Origin: Kordiimonas laminariae
GTDB taxonomy: Bacteria > Pseudomonadota > Alphaproteobacteria > Sphingomonadales > Kordiimonadaceae
Assembly: GCF_023008165.1 (NCBI RefSeq)
Contig: NZ_JAKQZA010000002.1
Location: 434,001 to 498,000 of the forward strand
DNA length: 64,000 bases
Direction of reading: 5' to 3'
Of the stretch, positions 42,990 to 52,015 are shown piece by piece. Position 1 is the first letter of the stretch; each line of letters starts with the position of its first letter. The notes below the pieces were generated by a model, which did no database searches, was not told where the DNA came from, and was given only the letters and a program-made list of their open reading frames with translations. Made by a program: the position numbers and the translations under genes.

Positions 42990-44832
42990 ATGCCTCAAGC
43001 TTCACTAGCTTTTCTTTAGCTTCTTTCACCTCAAGTTGGCGCTGCCACATATCTGCATACATACCTTGCATATCAAGCAATTCGCTGTGGGTACCCCGTT
43101 CAACAATCTCACCGGCATCCATAACAAGAATTTCGTCTGAATCCACGATGGTTGAAAGCCTGTGAGCAATAACAATGGTTGTCCGATCTTTGGAGATTTG
43201 CTCAAGAGATGCCTGAATATCTCGTTCAGTCTGGCTGTCTAGCGCTGATGTCGCCTCGTCGAGCAGCAGAATAGCTGGGTTTTTCAGGATCGTTCGTGCA
43301 ATAGCCACACGCTGCTTCTCGCCGCCTGAAAGCTTCAAACCTCGTTCACCAACTTCGGTGTCATAACCCTCAGGAAGGGCTTCAATGAAACTATGGATTT
43401 GAGCTAACCTTGCTGCCTCAATAACTTCTTCATCTGTAGCATCAGGGCGCCCATAACGAATGTTATAGAGGATTGTATCATTGAAGAGCACCGTATCCTG
43501 AGGCACTACGCCAATCTGTTCGCGAAGGCTTTTCTGGGTAATGGTTCGTATATCCTGTCCGTCTACAGAAACACCACCTTCCGCGATATCATAAAACCGG
43601 AAGAGGATACGAGAGATGGTGGACTTGCCAGCACCACTAGCCCCAACGATTGCCGTCGTCGTGCCCGCAGGCACTATAAAATTAATACCTTTAAGGATCG
43701 GGCGGTTTTTCGCGTAATGGAATTTCACATCACGGAACAGTACACCACCACCGTTTATTTCAAGATCTTTGGCATCGACATTATCGGTCACATCAGAATG
43801 AGTACTGATAACTTCAAACATTTTTTCCATATCGGTAAGGGACTGTTTGATTTCGCGGTACACAAATCCGAGGAAATTCAGCGGCATATAAATCTGGATA
43901 AGAAGAGAGTTGATCAGCACATATTCACCAATAGTGTACTTGCCTTGCACCACACCCTGTGCCCCCATCCACAAAACAAACACCAAACCCAAAGAGATGA
44001 TCAAGCCCTGCCCTACATTCAGTAATGTAAGCGAAAACTGGCTGCGAACAGCCGCGCTTTCAAAACGTTCAAGCGCCTTGTCATAACGGCGGCTTTCATG
44101 CTCTTCGTTTGTGAAATATTTCACTGTTTCAAAGTTGATCAAGCTATCAATCGCTTTGGTATTAGCCTTGGTATCCTGATCATTCATTTCCCGACGGAAC
44201 TTAAGGCGCCATTCGGTTACTGCGATGGTGAAATAGATATAACTCGCAAGTGCCGCAAAAGTTACAGCAGCATAAAGGAAACCAAACTTCACCCAGAAGA
44301 TACTGCTAATCAAAACGATCTCAAGCAGGGTCGGCAAGATATTGAACAACATAAAACGCAGTAGAAAATCAATCCCCTTGGTACCGCGTTCAATAATACG
44401 GCTCAAACCACCTGTTTTACGTTCTAAATGAAAAGAGAGCGACAAGTTATGCAAATGACGGAAGGTTTTAAGAGCCACCTGCCTCAGTGCATGTTGACCT
44501 ACTTTTACAAATACAGCATCCCGCAACTCACCAAAGAGAAGGCTAAGCACACGGGCAATGCCGTAGCCAATAATCAGGCCGGTTGGTATCGCGATTGCGA
44601 TAGCCTCAGCTGTAGCTTTTGGACTGAGGGCATCAACCGTATCCTTGAACAGGAACGGCACATAAACCCCGATAAATTTCGCAGCTACAAGAAAAGAAAG
44701 TGCAAGGATAACGCGCCAACGTAAATCCCAGCGGCCTTTCACCCACAGATATGGCAGTAAACTTTTCGCTGTTGTCCAGTGTGACACTGTTTTAGCACCC
44801 TCACTAGCATTCTGCCCCGTCTGTGAAGCCAT
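42988..44832 (-). CDS. Atm1/HMT1-type ABC exporter
   Basis: 614 residues with a fused membrane domain and ATPase. Six membrane helices lie at about 40-330, with the family text ERKTGGLSRIIERGTKGIDFLLRFMLFNILPTLLEI typical of Atm1-type exporters. The ATPase has Walker A GASGAGKST, signature LSGGEKQRVAIARTILKNPAILLLDEATSALD and H-loop IAHRLSTI. Atm1 relatives export glutathione-linked iron-sulfur precursors or metal-thiol complexes. No C39 peptidase domain is present, so it is not a bacteriocin-processing ABC transporter. Nothing in the flanking genes suggests the cargo. Confidence 0.9.
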   Translation of the reverse strand: MASQTGQNASEGAKTVSHWTTAKSLLPYLWVKGRWDLRWRVILALSFLVAAKFIGVYVPFLFKDTVDALSPKATAEAIAIAIPTGLIIGYGIARVLSLLFGELRDAVFVKVGQHALRQVALKTFRHLHNLSLSFHLERKTGGLSRIIERGTKGIDFLLRFMLFNILPTLLEIVLISSIFWVKFGFLYAAVTFAALASYIYFTIAVTEWRLKFRREMNDQDTKANTKAIDSLINFETVKYFTNEEHESRRYDKALERFESAAVRSQFSLTLLNVGQGLIISLGLVFVLWMGAQGVVQGKYTIGEYVLINSLLIQIYMPLNFLGFVYREIKQSLTDMEKMFEVISTHSDVTDNVDAKDLEINGGGVLFRDVKFHYAKNRPILKGINFIVPAGTTTAIVGASGAGKSTISRILFRFYDIAEGGVSVDGQDIRTITQKSLREQIGVVPQDTVLFNDTILYNIRYGRPDATDEEVIEAARLAQIHSFIEALPEGYDTEVGERGLKLSGGEKQRVAIARTILKNPAILLLDEATSALDSQTERDIQASLEQISKDRTTIVIAHRLSTIVDSDEILVMDAGEIVERGTHSELLDMQGMYADMWQRQLEVKEAKEKLVKLEA

Positions 44833-44929
44833 AAGAAAATCCTGTTTAAAAAATTAAAGGCACACCGATTATGGAGTGCCTTACGTAATATATAAATAAT
44901 TTTCTTTATTTTAAGAGATTAAGAGCAAA

Positions 44930-45976
44930 TTACATTAAAATAATTGAAAGCCCACACAACGCGAAAAGCGCTAACCCAATTGTTTGCAGGCTAAGCGCCA
45001 TAAGCGGCCTTGGGCCAACCCCTAAAATTTCTTTCACATTGGTTTTCACACCAAGTGCAGCCACCGCAGTTACCAAACACCAACGAGAAAAACTACTGAT
45101 CTCAGCCGCAGCAAATTCTGGAATAAGACCTGCGCTGTTAATACCAACGAGAAGCAAAAAGCCAATCAGGAAAAGTGGCAATAAAGGACCAGTTGTGGTC
45201 TTGCCATCACACTCGCTACCTTTTTCCCGGTAAACAAGGCCAATCATGAAAACGGCTGGTACAAGACACGCCACGCGCATCAGTTTTACCACCGCACCAG
45301 TCTCCCCTGCGGTATCGGAGATAGCATAACCAGCACCAATGACCTGAGCTACATCATGGATTGTAGCGCCAAGGAACATGCCTGCAGCTTTATCATCCAT
45401 CCCCAAAGATTGAGTGAGAACCGGATACAGAATCATTGCAATGGTGCTAAGAGCGGTAACACCCGCCACAACAAGGATGGTGTGGCGCTCTTTGTTTTCA
45501 TACTTGGGTAATACAGCGGAGATAGCCAGCGCAGCAGATGCACCGCATATTGCCACGGCCCCAGCCGTCAAAACAGCAAACCTGGAAGACAACCCAAGTG
45601 CTCTGGCAATAGCAGCCCCCCCAATAATTGTAACGGCAACCCCCATAGTAACCAGTACAACGATTGGCGCCCCGAGCGCGCTTAATTCTCCGACGGTAAG
45701 CTGTACCCCAAGGAGCGCCACACCAATTCTTAAAATCGTTTTTGATGCAAACTGAATACCCGGCGCATATTTGGTATCTTTACCTAAATGGTTAAAAGCA
45801 ATACCAAACAGAAGCGCAAACAGCATCGTTGGCCCCCCATAGCTTCTGGCAACAAAGGTCGCCGCCATAGCGAGGGTGAGGGTCAGGAAAACTCCCGGTA
45901 TATTATTTTTTGCTGTTTCCCAGTTCAATGTGGGCAGGTCGGCCCGGCCGGGTAAGGCGTTTGATAAAAACGACAT
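44930..45976 (-). CDS. YeiH-family (UPF0324) membrane carrier
   Basis: 348 residues, about ten helices. Family text includes KTILRIGVALLGVQLTVGELSALGAPIVVLVTMGVAVTII, AICGASAALAISAVLPKYE and GAGYAISDTAGETGAVVKLMRVACLVPAVF. Members are proposed sulfate or organic-anion exporters; biochemical evidence is thin. The gene starts 17 bases after a short DUF6356-type gene, so they are probably cotranscribed. Confidence 0.88.
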   Translation of the reverse strand: MSFLSNALPGRADLPTLNWETAKNNIPGVFLTLTLAMAATFVARSYGGPTMLFALLFGIAFNHLGKDTKYAPGIQFASKTILRIGVALLGVQLTVGELSALGAPIVVLVTMGVAVTIIGGAAIARALGLSSRFAVLTAGAVAICGASAALAISAVLPKYENKERHTILVVAGVTALSTIAMILYPVLTQSLGMDDKAAGMFLGATIHDVAQVIGAGYAISDTAGETGAVVKLMRVACLVPAVFMIGLVYREKGSECDGKTTTGPLLPLFLIGFLLLVGINSAGLIPEFAAAEISSFSRWCLVTAVAALGVKTNVKEILGVGPRPLMALSLQTIGLALFALCGLSIILM

Positions 45977-45993
45977 GAAAAACCAGCCTGTAG

Positions 45994-46239
45994 CTACGCT
46001 AATTCTTCAGTATTTGAAACTCTTGGCTTACGACGATCACGGTTTAAAACCATACGATCATGCAACTTCGTAATCGCTTCACTGCCAGTCTTCACAAACA
46101 AAAACGGAAAAAAACCATGAAGTAAACAAGCGATACCGTTCAAAAGCATGCTTGAACCAAAAGAGAACGCCTGCCCCATATGTTCAAAATAGCTTTCGCC
46201 AACTGTCTCTGGATGTTCAGTGAATAATTTTTTCAACAC
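45994..46239 (-). CDS. DUF6356-family small membrane protein
   Basis: 81 residues. FTEHPETVGESYFEHMGQAFSFGSSMLLNGIACLLHGFFPFLFVKTGSEAITKLHDRM follows the DUF6356 pattern, with a helix at about 25-45 carrying a His (LLHGFFPFLF). Function is not known. It sits immediately upstream of the YeiH gene. Confidence 0.82.
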   Translation of the reverse strand: MLKKLFTEHPETVGESYFEHMGQAFSFGSSMLLNGIACLLHGFFPFLFVKTGSEAITKLHDRMVLNRDRRKPRVSNTEELA

Positions 46240-46467
46240 AGCCTCTTCCTCATAGATTACTAGCAGTTACTTCCCTATGAGGGTATTATGGCTCAAAATC
46301 GTAAGAAAAGTCAGTTTTAATTTAATATTTATTCCAACTTTTTTAGCATAAATACACTAATTAATGTCGATTTGTTGGAAAAAATTAAATTATCAAAAGT
46401 TTATATGCGCAATTATTTACCTTTTCACCACACCTTTGGCTTCAGGAATTTAATTGCGCATTTTTTC

Positions 46468-48534
46468 TTATTTTGACAGTACATTGTTGACGTCAATCAC
46501 CAACGCCTTTTGCAGGTATTTCTGTAAGCGCACGCTGGTTTCTTGTTGAAAACGCCCACCAACATGATCATGGAGCGCTTTCTCTAACATATAAAAATAC
46601 GCCTCTCGATGAAGTTGTTTTCTTGGGGAATGGCCTGCACGCGGCTCCACCATTAAACTAATCGGCTTACCAGCTTCCTGCTGTTTAAGGGCATAATCTC
46701 GAACATTCAGAATATTCACTCGATCATCTTTTTCACCAGCCCAAAGGTATAGCGGCTTAATTACTTTACCAGCATGAGCAGCCGGTGATTTAGCGTAGAG
46801 CTCCTCTGTTTGTCCTTCAATATCGGGATCAGCAGAAAGATATTCCAGCCTTGCAAGGCGCCTTAATTCACGATCCGATTTAGCGCGTTTAGTTAAAAAA
46901 CGGACGGCTGCAACCAGATCAACAGGCGGCGCACCTGCAAATCCAACTTTGAACGTCTCAGGCTCATAAGCCAAAGCACCTACTGTTGAAAAGCCACCAA
47001 AGGAATGGCCAGCAATCGCTAATCGATTTCTATCACCAATACCTCGAGAGAGCACATATTCCATGCCATCCATGATATCTTGATGTACACGCCCTTTTCC
47101 AAAATCTCTGTTAGCAGAAATTAAATACTTATACCCGTATCCACGAGAAGCTCGAAAAGCTGGCTCAAAAACGGCATACCCCCGGTTTGCCAAAAAGGCT
47201 GCCTGCCCTTTGTAAGCTCCGTAATCTCTTGCCCATGGACCACCATGAGGAAACACAACAAGCGGCACAGAAGCTGGATCAACACCACGAGGCAAGGTTA
47301 CATAGCCATGCTGGGTCATGCCATCACTCACTTTGTAGCTAATAGCTACGCGCGCTCCAATATCGGCGTCTTCCAGCCTTGGGTCTTCTGCATAAATTTC
47401 ATCAAGATGAGGCTTGAGCGGACGAGTGATTGACTTAGTTTCTTTATCATAAAGGTAAAACTTAGGTGCAGAATGCGTAGCACTTATTCCCATAAGCATC
47501 CATTTGCGCTGCGCATGATCAGTAATAATCTCGTAAAAATTCTCATCAATTCGCGCTGTCAAATCATCAACTACACTCTGTGCTTCATCATTCAAACCAT
47601 ATGTCGTAGAATAGCTATCCTTGTATGAAACCAGAAATGGCTCAGCATTCCTGCCATCTAATATTGTTTCATCTATATCGTAGGTTCCTTTAGGATCTGC
47701 ATGCACCAACTCAGTAGTTCCAGCGTCCAAGTTCCACTTATAAAGAGAGGCAAAATCACCTCCCAAACGTGCTTGTATATAGAAAGCATTTTCGCCATCA
47801 GGTGCGCTTATAAATTGGCATGGATCTCTGAACTCACACGTATGGAAGGGTATTTCTTCACCATCCACAACCTTTAAAATCCGGCTTGTTAAGCCTGCCG
47901 AATTTCTCTTAATAAGCGATATCCCCATATTGGGAATAAAGAGAAAATCCGCTACTTGTTTCTCAGACCGGAAAAACTCTTCTTTCCTGCCATCAGGAAA
48001 AACACGGTACAGACCATAAGTATTATCTGCATCACGCTTAAGCGAGACAAAGAAAGCATGGGGAAGCTTGTCATCAACCCCATAATAGAATTCTTCTTTC
48101 TCAGAATCCAAGTTGATGACAATCTGCGGCAGCGTGCCTTCCTCAAGCTTTATTACATTTACATTTTGTCGCGTCCTTACGAAAAGATGTTGTCCATCGC
48201 CAGACCAGGAAATCCTGTTCACTTCTTTTGAAGTTAGCAGCTTCCTGCGTTCCGACGTTTTAACATCATGCAACCACACCTCATCATGGCGGCCCTTCAG
48301 AACTTGATAGGCGATCATTGAACCATCTGGAGAAAGCTTTACCCCACGCACTGGCTGCCGTTTTATTATTATCGACCGGTCAATAATCGGAGCTTCAGCA
48401 GAAGCTTTCATTTGTTCAATCGCCTCATCTAGATCATCGGCTTTAGTTGCAGTGGATGTTAGAACTAAGGCTCCAGCAGCGGCAAATAGGGCATAGCTCA
48501 CCTGTTGCCGCACCTTGTAAGCAAAGTGCTTCAT
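46468..48534 (-). CDS. Secreted S9-family (prolyl-oligopeptidase-like) serine peptidase
   Basis: 688 residues from ATG 48534 (AGAGGATAAAACA upstream). A long, tat-less signal peptide (about 1-32, ending TKA) exports it. The N-terminal about 380 residues are a WD-like propeller (RQPVRGVKLSPDGSMIAYQVLKG, then ISWSGDGQHLFVR). The C-terminal hydrolase has the nucleophile GHSFGGFS, aspartate in AGEKDDRVNI and histidine in PRAGHSPRK, so the triad is complete. It would cleave short peptides, often after proline. Located next to an ABC operon; the 74-base gap to the permease gene on the same strand leaves it open whether it belongs. Confidence 0.9.
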   Translation of the reverse strand: MKHFAYKVRQQVSYALFAAAGALVLTSTATKADDLDEAIEQMKASAEAPIIDRSIIIKRQPVRGVKLSPDGSMIAYQVLKGRHDEVWLHDVKTSERRKLLTSKEVNRISWSGDGQHLFVRTRQNVNVIKLEEGTLPQIVINLDSEKEEFYYGVDDKLPHAFFVSLKRDADNTYGLYRVFPDGRKEEFFRSEKQVADFLFIPNMGISLIKRNSAGLTSRILKVVDGEEIPFHTCEFRDPCQFISAPDGENAFYIQARLGGDFASLYKWNLDAGTTELVHADPKGTYDIDETILDGRNAEPFLVSYKDSYSTTYGLNDEAQSVVDDLTARIDENFYEIITDHAQRKWMLMGISATHSAPKFYLYDKETKSITRPLKPHLDEIYAEDPRLEDADIGARVAISYKVSDGMTQHGYVTLPRGVDPASVPLVVFPHGGPWARDYGAYKGQAAFLANRGYAVFEPAFRASRGYGYKYLISANRDFGKGRVHQDIMDGMEYVLSRGIGDRNRLAIAGHSFGGFSTVGALAYEPETFKVGFAGAPPVDLVAAVRFLTKRAKSDRELRRLARLEYLSADPDIEGQTEELYAKSPAAHAGKVIKPLYLWAGEKDDRVNILNVRDYALKQQEAGKPISLMVEPRAGHSPRKQLHREAYFYMLEKALHDHVGGRFQQETSVRLQKYLQKALVIDVNNVLSK

Positions 48535-48608
48535 TGTTTTATCCTCTGTCGTATATTTATTGAGTCTTCTTGAAGTGTGGCTGTGAACAGCCACACTTTT
48601 ACTGAGCT

Positions 48609-50441
48609 TTACGCTTTTACATCACGCTTCCATGGGCTCATCAAAACCAGAGCGATAAAACCAGGAAGGCCATAGATCGCGCCCATCGCAGCCCAAGTAA
48701 TGGTTTGGGCTTTCCCTAGGTTGCGTCTCCGGCTCCAGAAGAAGGCAAGCAACGCTGTAAGTACCTGTAAGAACCCTGCAAAAATCCAGACATGGGTATC
48801 ATACCGATTACCTGTAATATCCTTGAATGGGATATTTCTGGTCTCGCTTGGCTCGATATAGTGCAAATATACATTCTTCAGGATGTAATTTGCTGGTGAC
48901 GCAATGAACTCTAGATGCTGGATCCAAAACGGATGCCTCTTGTAAGCATACTGCTCTTCGTGGATAAGTTCTGATGAACCGCCAAGTTTCGCATGTACAA
49001 TCGATGCACCCGGCTTGTTATTCGCGAAGTAATCATTGCCCGAGAAAAGCATCATATACCCATCAGCTAAACGGTATGTCGCTACCCATGCCATCGCTTC
49101 TGGTCTTGTTGGATGTTCAACAACATATTCAGCTTCAGTCGCTTCAAACTCATCAATAAAAGCCACTTTATCAAACAGGTAACTCTTTTTATCAGAAACG
49201 ATCACAATGTAATCTTCGTTGATCTGGAGGCGGCCGATATATTCTTCACCCGCATCAGGCTCGTGTTTCACCAACATATCACGGTCAGCAAAATTCACCT
49301 GATAAAGATGGGAAGTGGTTTCAAGGAAGCTCTCACCGATCATGAATGGTACTTCCCTGAAGCGGTCAGCTTCAGTCACAGCATCCAGGTTATCCAGAAA
49401 CCCGTTCTGCCCAATAACACCAATGATTTCATCAGTTTTATTGTTTCGCCCAATCAGTAACATTGCATCATGAGAGAATTGCCATATCTGGTTCAATCCG
49501 CGAGGTTGAAGCGCATACTGCTTATCCTTCACATACATTTGCCCCTGACGAGGGAAAGTCCACTGATTAAGGCTAAAGAATTCCTGGTCAGCAAGTTCGG
49601 CCTGCTTCGCATAAATATCAGCCGACGGGTGTGTGCTGTTGCGTAATACATATGCCGGACGTTCACCCATTTCATATTCATACATATAGCTGAAGCTACC
49701 ATCATATGGGTTATCGTCAGGATGTTGGCCTGTAATGAAAAGCGGTAGATGGTAAAAGACTGTCGATGACGCCATTATTGCCATTACAATACCAAGTGCC
49801 ATACCGCTAACCTGCAGGAAAATCGCCCACGGCTCTTTTGTATGTGCTGTCAGGTCCGCCTTAAAGCTGTTGAAATTCAACAAAAACAAGCCGGCAAGAA
49901 TGATGATCGCTGGAAAAAATTGCTTAAAATCAGTTTCGGGATTCGGCATCAAATAAGCTGCAATCATCAGAATGATCAGAAATGCCCCCTTACTGGCATT
50001 AAGTACAGAGAAGGTACCAACAGCATAAGCCGCAAAACATGTAAGCAGAAGCTGAAGGATATAAGCATAGTGACGCATATCCACTGTTTCTGCGGTAAAG
50101 GCGTCAAATCCAACCGTCATAATCAAAAGCGGCACAACCACTACAATGGAAATAATGGTCAGCGCTGCACCAGCCAAAGCAATAAATATCTTATGAACTT
50201 CAAGCGGGCGGTGGATCAGATAAGTCCAATGGTTAATGCGCTTATGCAAAATCATTTGCACAATACCAAAGCCAAAACTACCGCCCACAAGGCCAATATT
50301 CATTGCAGCTATCTGCAATGCTTCAGCCTCGAAAAACGGTTTTAACTTTGCCAAAAAACCGTAGAAAGCCAACACAGCAACTACAGCACACAGTGCCCAA
50401 ACTCTATAACGGGCAAATTCAGCTTTATATAATTCAAACAT
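48609..50441 (-). CDS. ABC transporter permease with large extracytoplasmic domain
   Basis: 610 residues. About six helices lie in the first 225 residues (MFELYKAEFARYRVWALCAVV is the first), a large soluble region covers about 255-530, and two helices lie at the C terminus (about 545-600). The layout resembles ABC-2 permeases with an inserted ectodomain. The ectodomain has a repetitive strand pattern (QFSHDAMLLIGRNNKTDEIIGVIGQNG, then MAWVATYRLADGYMMLFSG) suggesting a beta-propeller; I do not recognise it. It starts 9 bases after the ATPase gene ends. Substrate unknown; a stress- or antibiotic-related function is a guess from the YtrA-type regulator. Confidence 0.78.
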   Translation of the reverse strand: MFELYKAEFARYRVWALCAVVAVLAFYGFLAKLKPFFEAEALQIAAMNIGLVGGSFGFGIVQMILHKRINHWTYLIHRPLEVHKIFIALAGAALTIISIVVVVPLLIMTVGFDAFTAETVDMRHYAYILQLLLTCFAAYAVGTFSVLNASKGAFLIILMIAAYLMPNPETDFKQFFPAIIILAGLFLLNFNSFKADLTAHTKEPWAIFLQVSGMALGIVMAIMASSTVFYHLPLFITGQHPDDNPYDGSFSYMYEYEMGERPAYVLRNSTHPSADIYAKQAELADQEFFSLNQWTFPRQGQMYVKDKQYALQPRGLNQIWQFSHDAMLLIGRNNKTDEIIGVIGQNGFLDNLDAVTEADRFREVPFMIGESFLETTSHLYQVNFADRDMLVKHEPDAGEEYIGRLQINEDYIVIVSDKKSYLFDKVAFIDEFEATEAEYVVEHPTRPEAMAWVATYRLADGYMMLFSGNDYFANNKPGASIVHAKLGGSSELIHEEQYAYKRHPFWIQHLEFIASPANYILKNVYLHYIEPSETRNIPFKDITGNRYDTHVWIFAGFLQVLTALLAFFWSRRRNLGKAQTITWAAMGAIYGLPGFIALVLMSPWKRDVKA

Positions 50442-50450
50442 GTTCGCGCC

Positions 50451-51362
50451 CTATCCGATTTTGCTATCTGGAGAATTATGGTTTTTGGAGAGGAATGCGT
50501 TTACCGCCCGTTCAAGGTTCACTGGCATAGACTGTAAATCTGTCAGCCCCAGATGCTTAACCTTTTCCGGAAAATCATCCCCTTGATCTGTCACCATGAT
50601 ATGGTGTTGATCGTCAATGCGTTTGATATTGAGCAGCCCTGGTATTTGTGAACGATCAATAGGTTTACCGTTTACTTCAGCTGCCCAAACAGAAACCCGC
50701 TCGACAAATTCATGCGGGGCACTGTTATTCTTCAAATGCCCTTTTTCCATAATAATGAGCTGATCAGCGACCCGCTCAATTTCTTCCATCTGGTGGGAAC
50801 AATAAATGATTGTCGCTGCACGTTCTGTTTCTGTGAACATCAGTGCTTCCAGGAATGACTGTTTAGCGACAACATCAAGGCCCAAGGTTGGCTCATCCAG
50901 AATAAGTATTTCCGGACTTTGCGCCAGCGCCATGGACAAATTCAGCCCCGCGCGTTCACCGCGCGAAAGGCCCGAAATCTTCTGATTTGGATCAACATCA
51001 AAATAACCAATCACATGGTCATAAATTTTTTGATCCCATAGAGGATAAAAGCTCCTCTGCATATGGGTTGCAGCCTTCGCTGTCATCCATACTGGTAAGG
51101 TATGCTCTTCGTTCACATACCCAACCTTACCCCGTACATCGGTTGTTAGGTTTTGGCTATCCACACCTAGAACCTTCGCCGAACCACTCGTGGGAGCAAT
51201 CATCCCCAAAAGCAAACGGAACAAAGTGGATTTACCCGCGCCATTACTGCCAACAATGGCATGAATGCCGCCCTTTTGGACTTTCAGAGAAAAGTCGTTC
51301 AGGGCGGTCTTCTTGCCATAGCATTTGGTCAGTGCATCTGTTTCTATGCAATAGTCTGTCAT
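50451..51362 (-). CDS. ABC transporter ATPase
   Basis: 303 residues from ATG 51362, which has GAGGATAGC upstream and overlaps the end of the GntR gene. Walker A GSNGAGKST lies near residue 37, signature SGLSRGERAGLNL near 135, Walker B LILDEPTLGLD and the H-loop CSHQMEEIE. A C-terminal extension of about 80 residues follows, as in ABC-2 exporters such as YtrB. Pairs with the permease 9 bases downstream. Confidence 0.92.
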   Translation of the reverse strand: MTDYCIETDALTKCYGKKTALNDFSLKVQKGGIHAIVGSNGAGKSTLFRLLLGMIAPTSGSAKVLGVDSQNLTTDVRGKVGYVNEEHTLPVWMTAKAATHMQRSFYPLWDQKIYDHVIGYFDVDPNQKISGLSRGERAGLNLSMALAQSPEILILDEPTLGLDVVAKQSFLEALMFTETERAATIIYCSHQMEEIERVADQLIIMEKGHLKNNSAPHEFVERVSVWAAEVNGKPIDRSQIPGLLNIKRIDDQHHIMVTDQGDDFPEKVKHLGLTDLQSMPVNLERAVNAFLSKNHNSPDSKIG

Positions 51363-51372
51363 GCTATCCTCG

Positions 51373-51792
51373 CTAGACCTCATGAGTTTTCTTTTTTGCA
51401 GACAGTTTGCTAAGGCTCGCGGCTACATGACCAATGATTTCCGCTTCACTGAAATCCAGATAAGCAACATCACCAACAAATGTTTCAACGGCCTCTTTCA
51501 ACTGTTTTTCCTGCTCTTCTTTGCTTAAAAGCTGTCGTGGCTCGGACACAAATAAGCCCAGTCCTTGCCTTGCTTCTACCAAGCCTTGCGATGTTAGTTC
51601 CGCATAAGCCTTGGCCACAGTATTGGCGTTGATCATCAATTGGAGGGCTAGCCCCCGAACGCTTGGTAACTTGGCGCCCGGTATCAAATTACCGCAAGCT
51701 ATCTCCATTCGAATACCATCGACAATTTGCCGAAATATTGGCCGGGCATCACCTGTTACAATTTGAATATTTACCGAACTCATAGCGCTCAT
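51373..51792 (-). CDS. GntR-family (YtrA-subfamily) transcriptional regulator
   Basis: 139 residues. A winged helix-turn-helix at about residues 15-80 (FRQIVDGIRMEIACGNLIPGAKLPSVRGLALQLMINANTVAKAYAELTSQGLVEARQGLGLFVSE) is followed by only about 50 residues, too short for FadR or UTRA domains and characteristic of the YtrA subgroup, whose members sit at the head of ABC-transporter operons. It overlaps the ATPase gene. Two perfect inverted repeats upstream (51805-51835 and 51961-51986) are probable autoregulatory operators. A second ATG (51783) is an alternative start. Confidence 0.9.
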   Translation of the reverse strand: MSAMSSVNIQIVTGDARPIFRQIVDGIRMEIACGNLIPGAKLPSVRGLALQLMINANTVAKAYAELTSQGLVEARQGLGLFVSEPRQLLSKEEQEKQLKEAVETFVGDVAYLDFSEAEIIGHVAASLSKLSAKKKTHEV

Positions 51793-51804
51793 TTCAGTAT
51801 CAAA

Positions 51805-51835
51805 CCCACTGTACTGCGTGTAGTAGTACAGTGGG
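51805..51835. promoter_or_regulatory. Inverted repeat 1 upstream of the GntR operon
   Basis: CCCACTGTAC and GTACAGTGGG are perfect 10-base arms with an 11-base spacer, 13 bases upstream of the GntR start. A TTGACA at 51851-51856 (minus strand) lies just upstream and could be a -35 element, so a bound regulator would sit on or just downstream of the promoter. Probably a YtrA-type operator. Confidence 0.65.
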
Positions 51836-51960
51836 TACGGTTATAACTTTTGTCAACAGTAATATTTTGCGCATACTTTTACAAAACACAGTAAAAGTAT
51901 AATAAATTATTGATTTTAAATGACTTATTATCTTAGCAAAAAACCACATGTCATTCACAC

Positions 51961-51986
51961 GGTGTACTATATTTCACTAGTACACC
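51961..51986. promoter_or_regulatory. Inverted repeat 2 upstream of the GntR operon
   Basis: GGTGTACTA and TAGTACACC are perfect 9-base arms with an 8-base spacer (TATTTCAC). It shares the GTAC/TAGTAC text with repeat 1, and another GTAGTACA follows at 51987-51994. The spacing and repeated half-site make it a likely second operator for the same GntR regulator. Confidence 0.6.
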
Positions 51987-52015
51987 GTAGTACAGCTAAG
52001 AATCAGGCAAGAAAA

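Noticed and set aside
42988-44832. Atm1-type ABC exporter as possible exporter of the double-glycine peptides
   Set aside because: It has no N-terminal C39 peptidase domain, its family transports glutathione-linked cargo, and it is 16 kb from the peptide genes.
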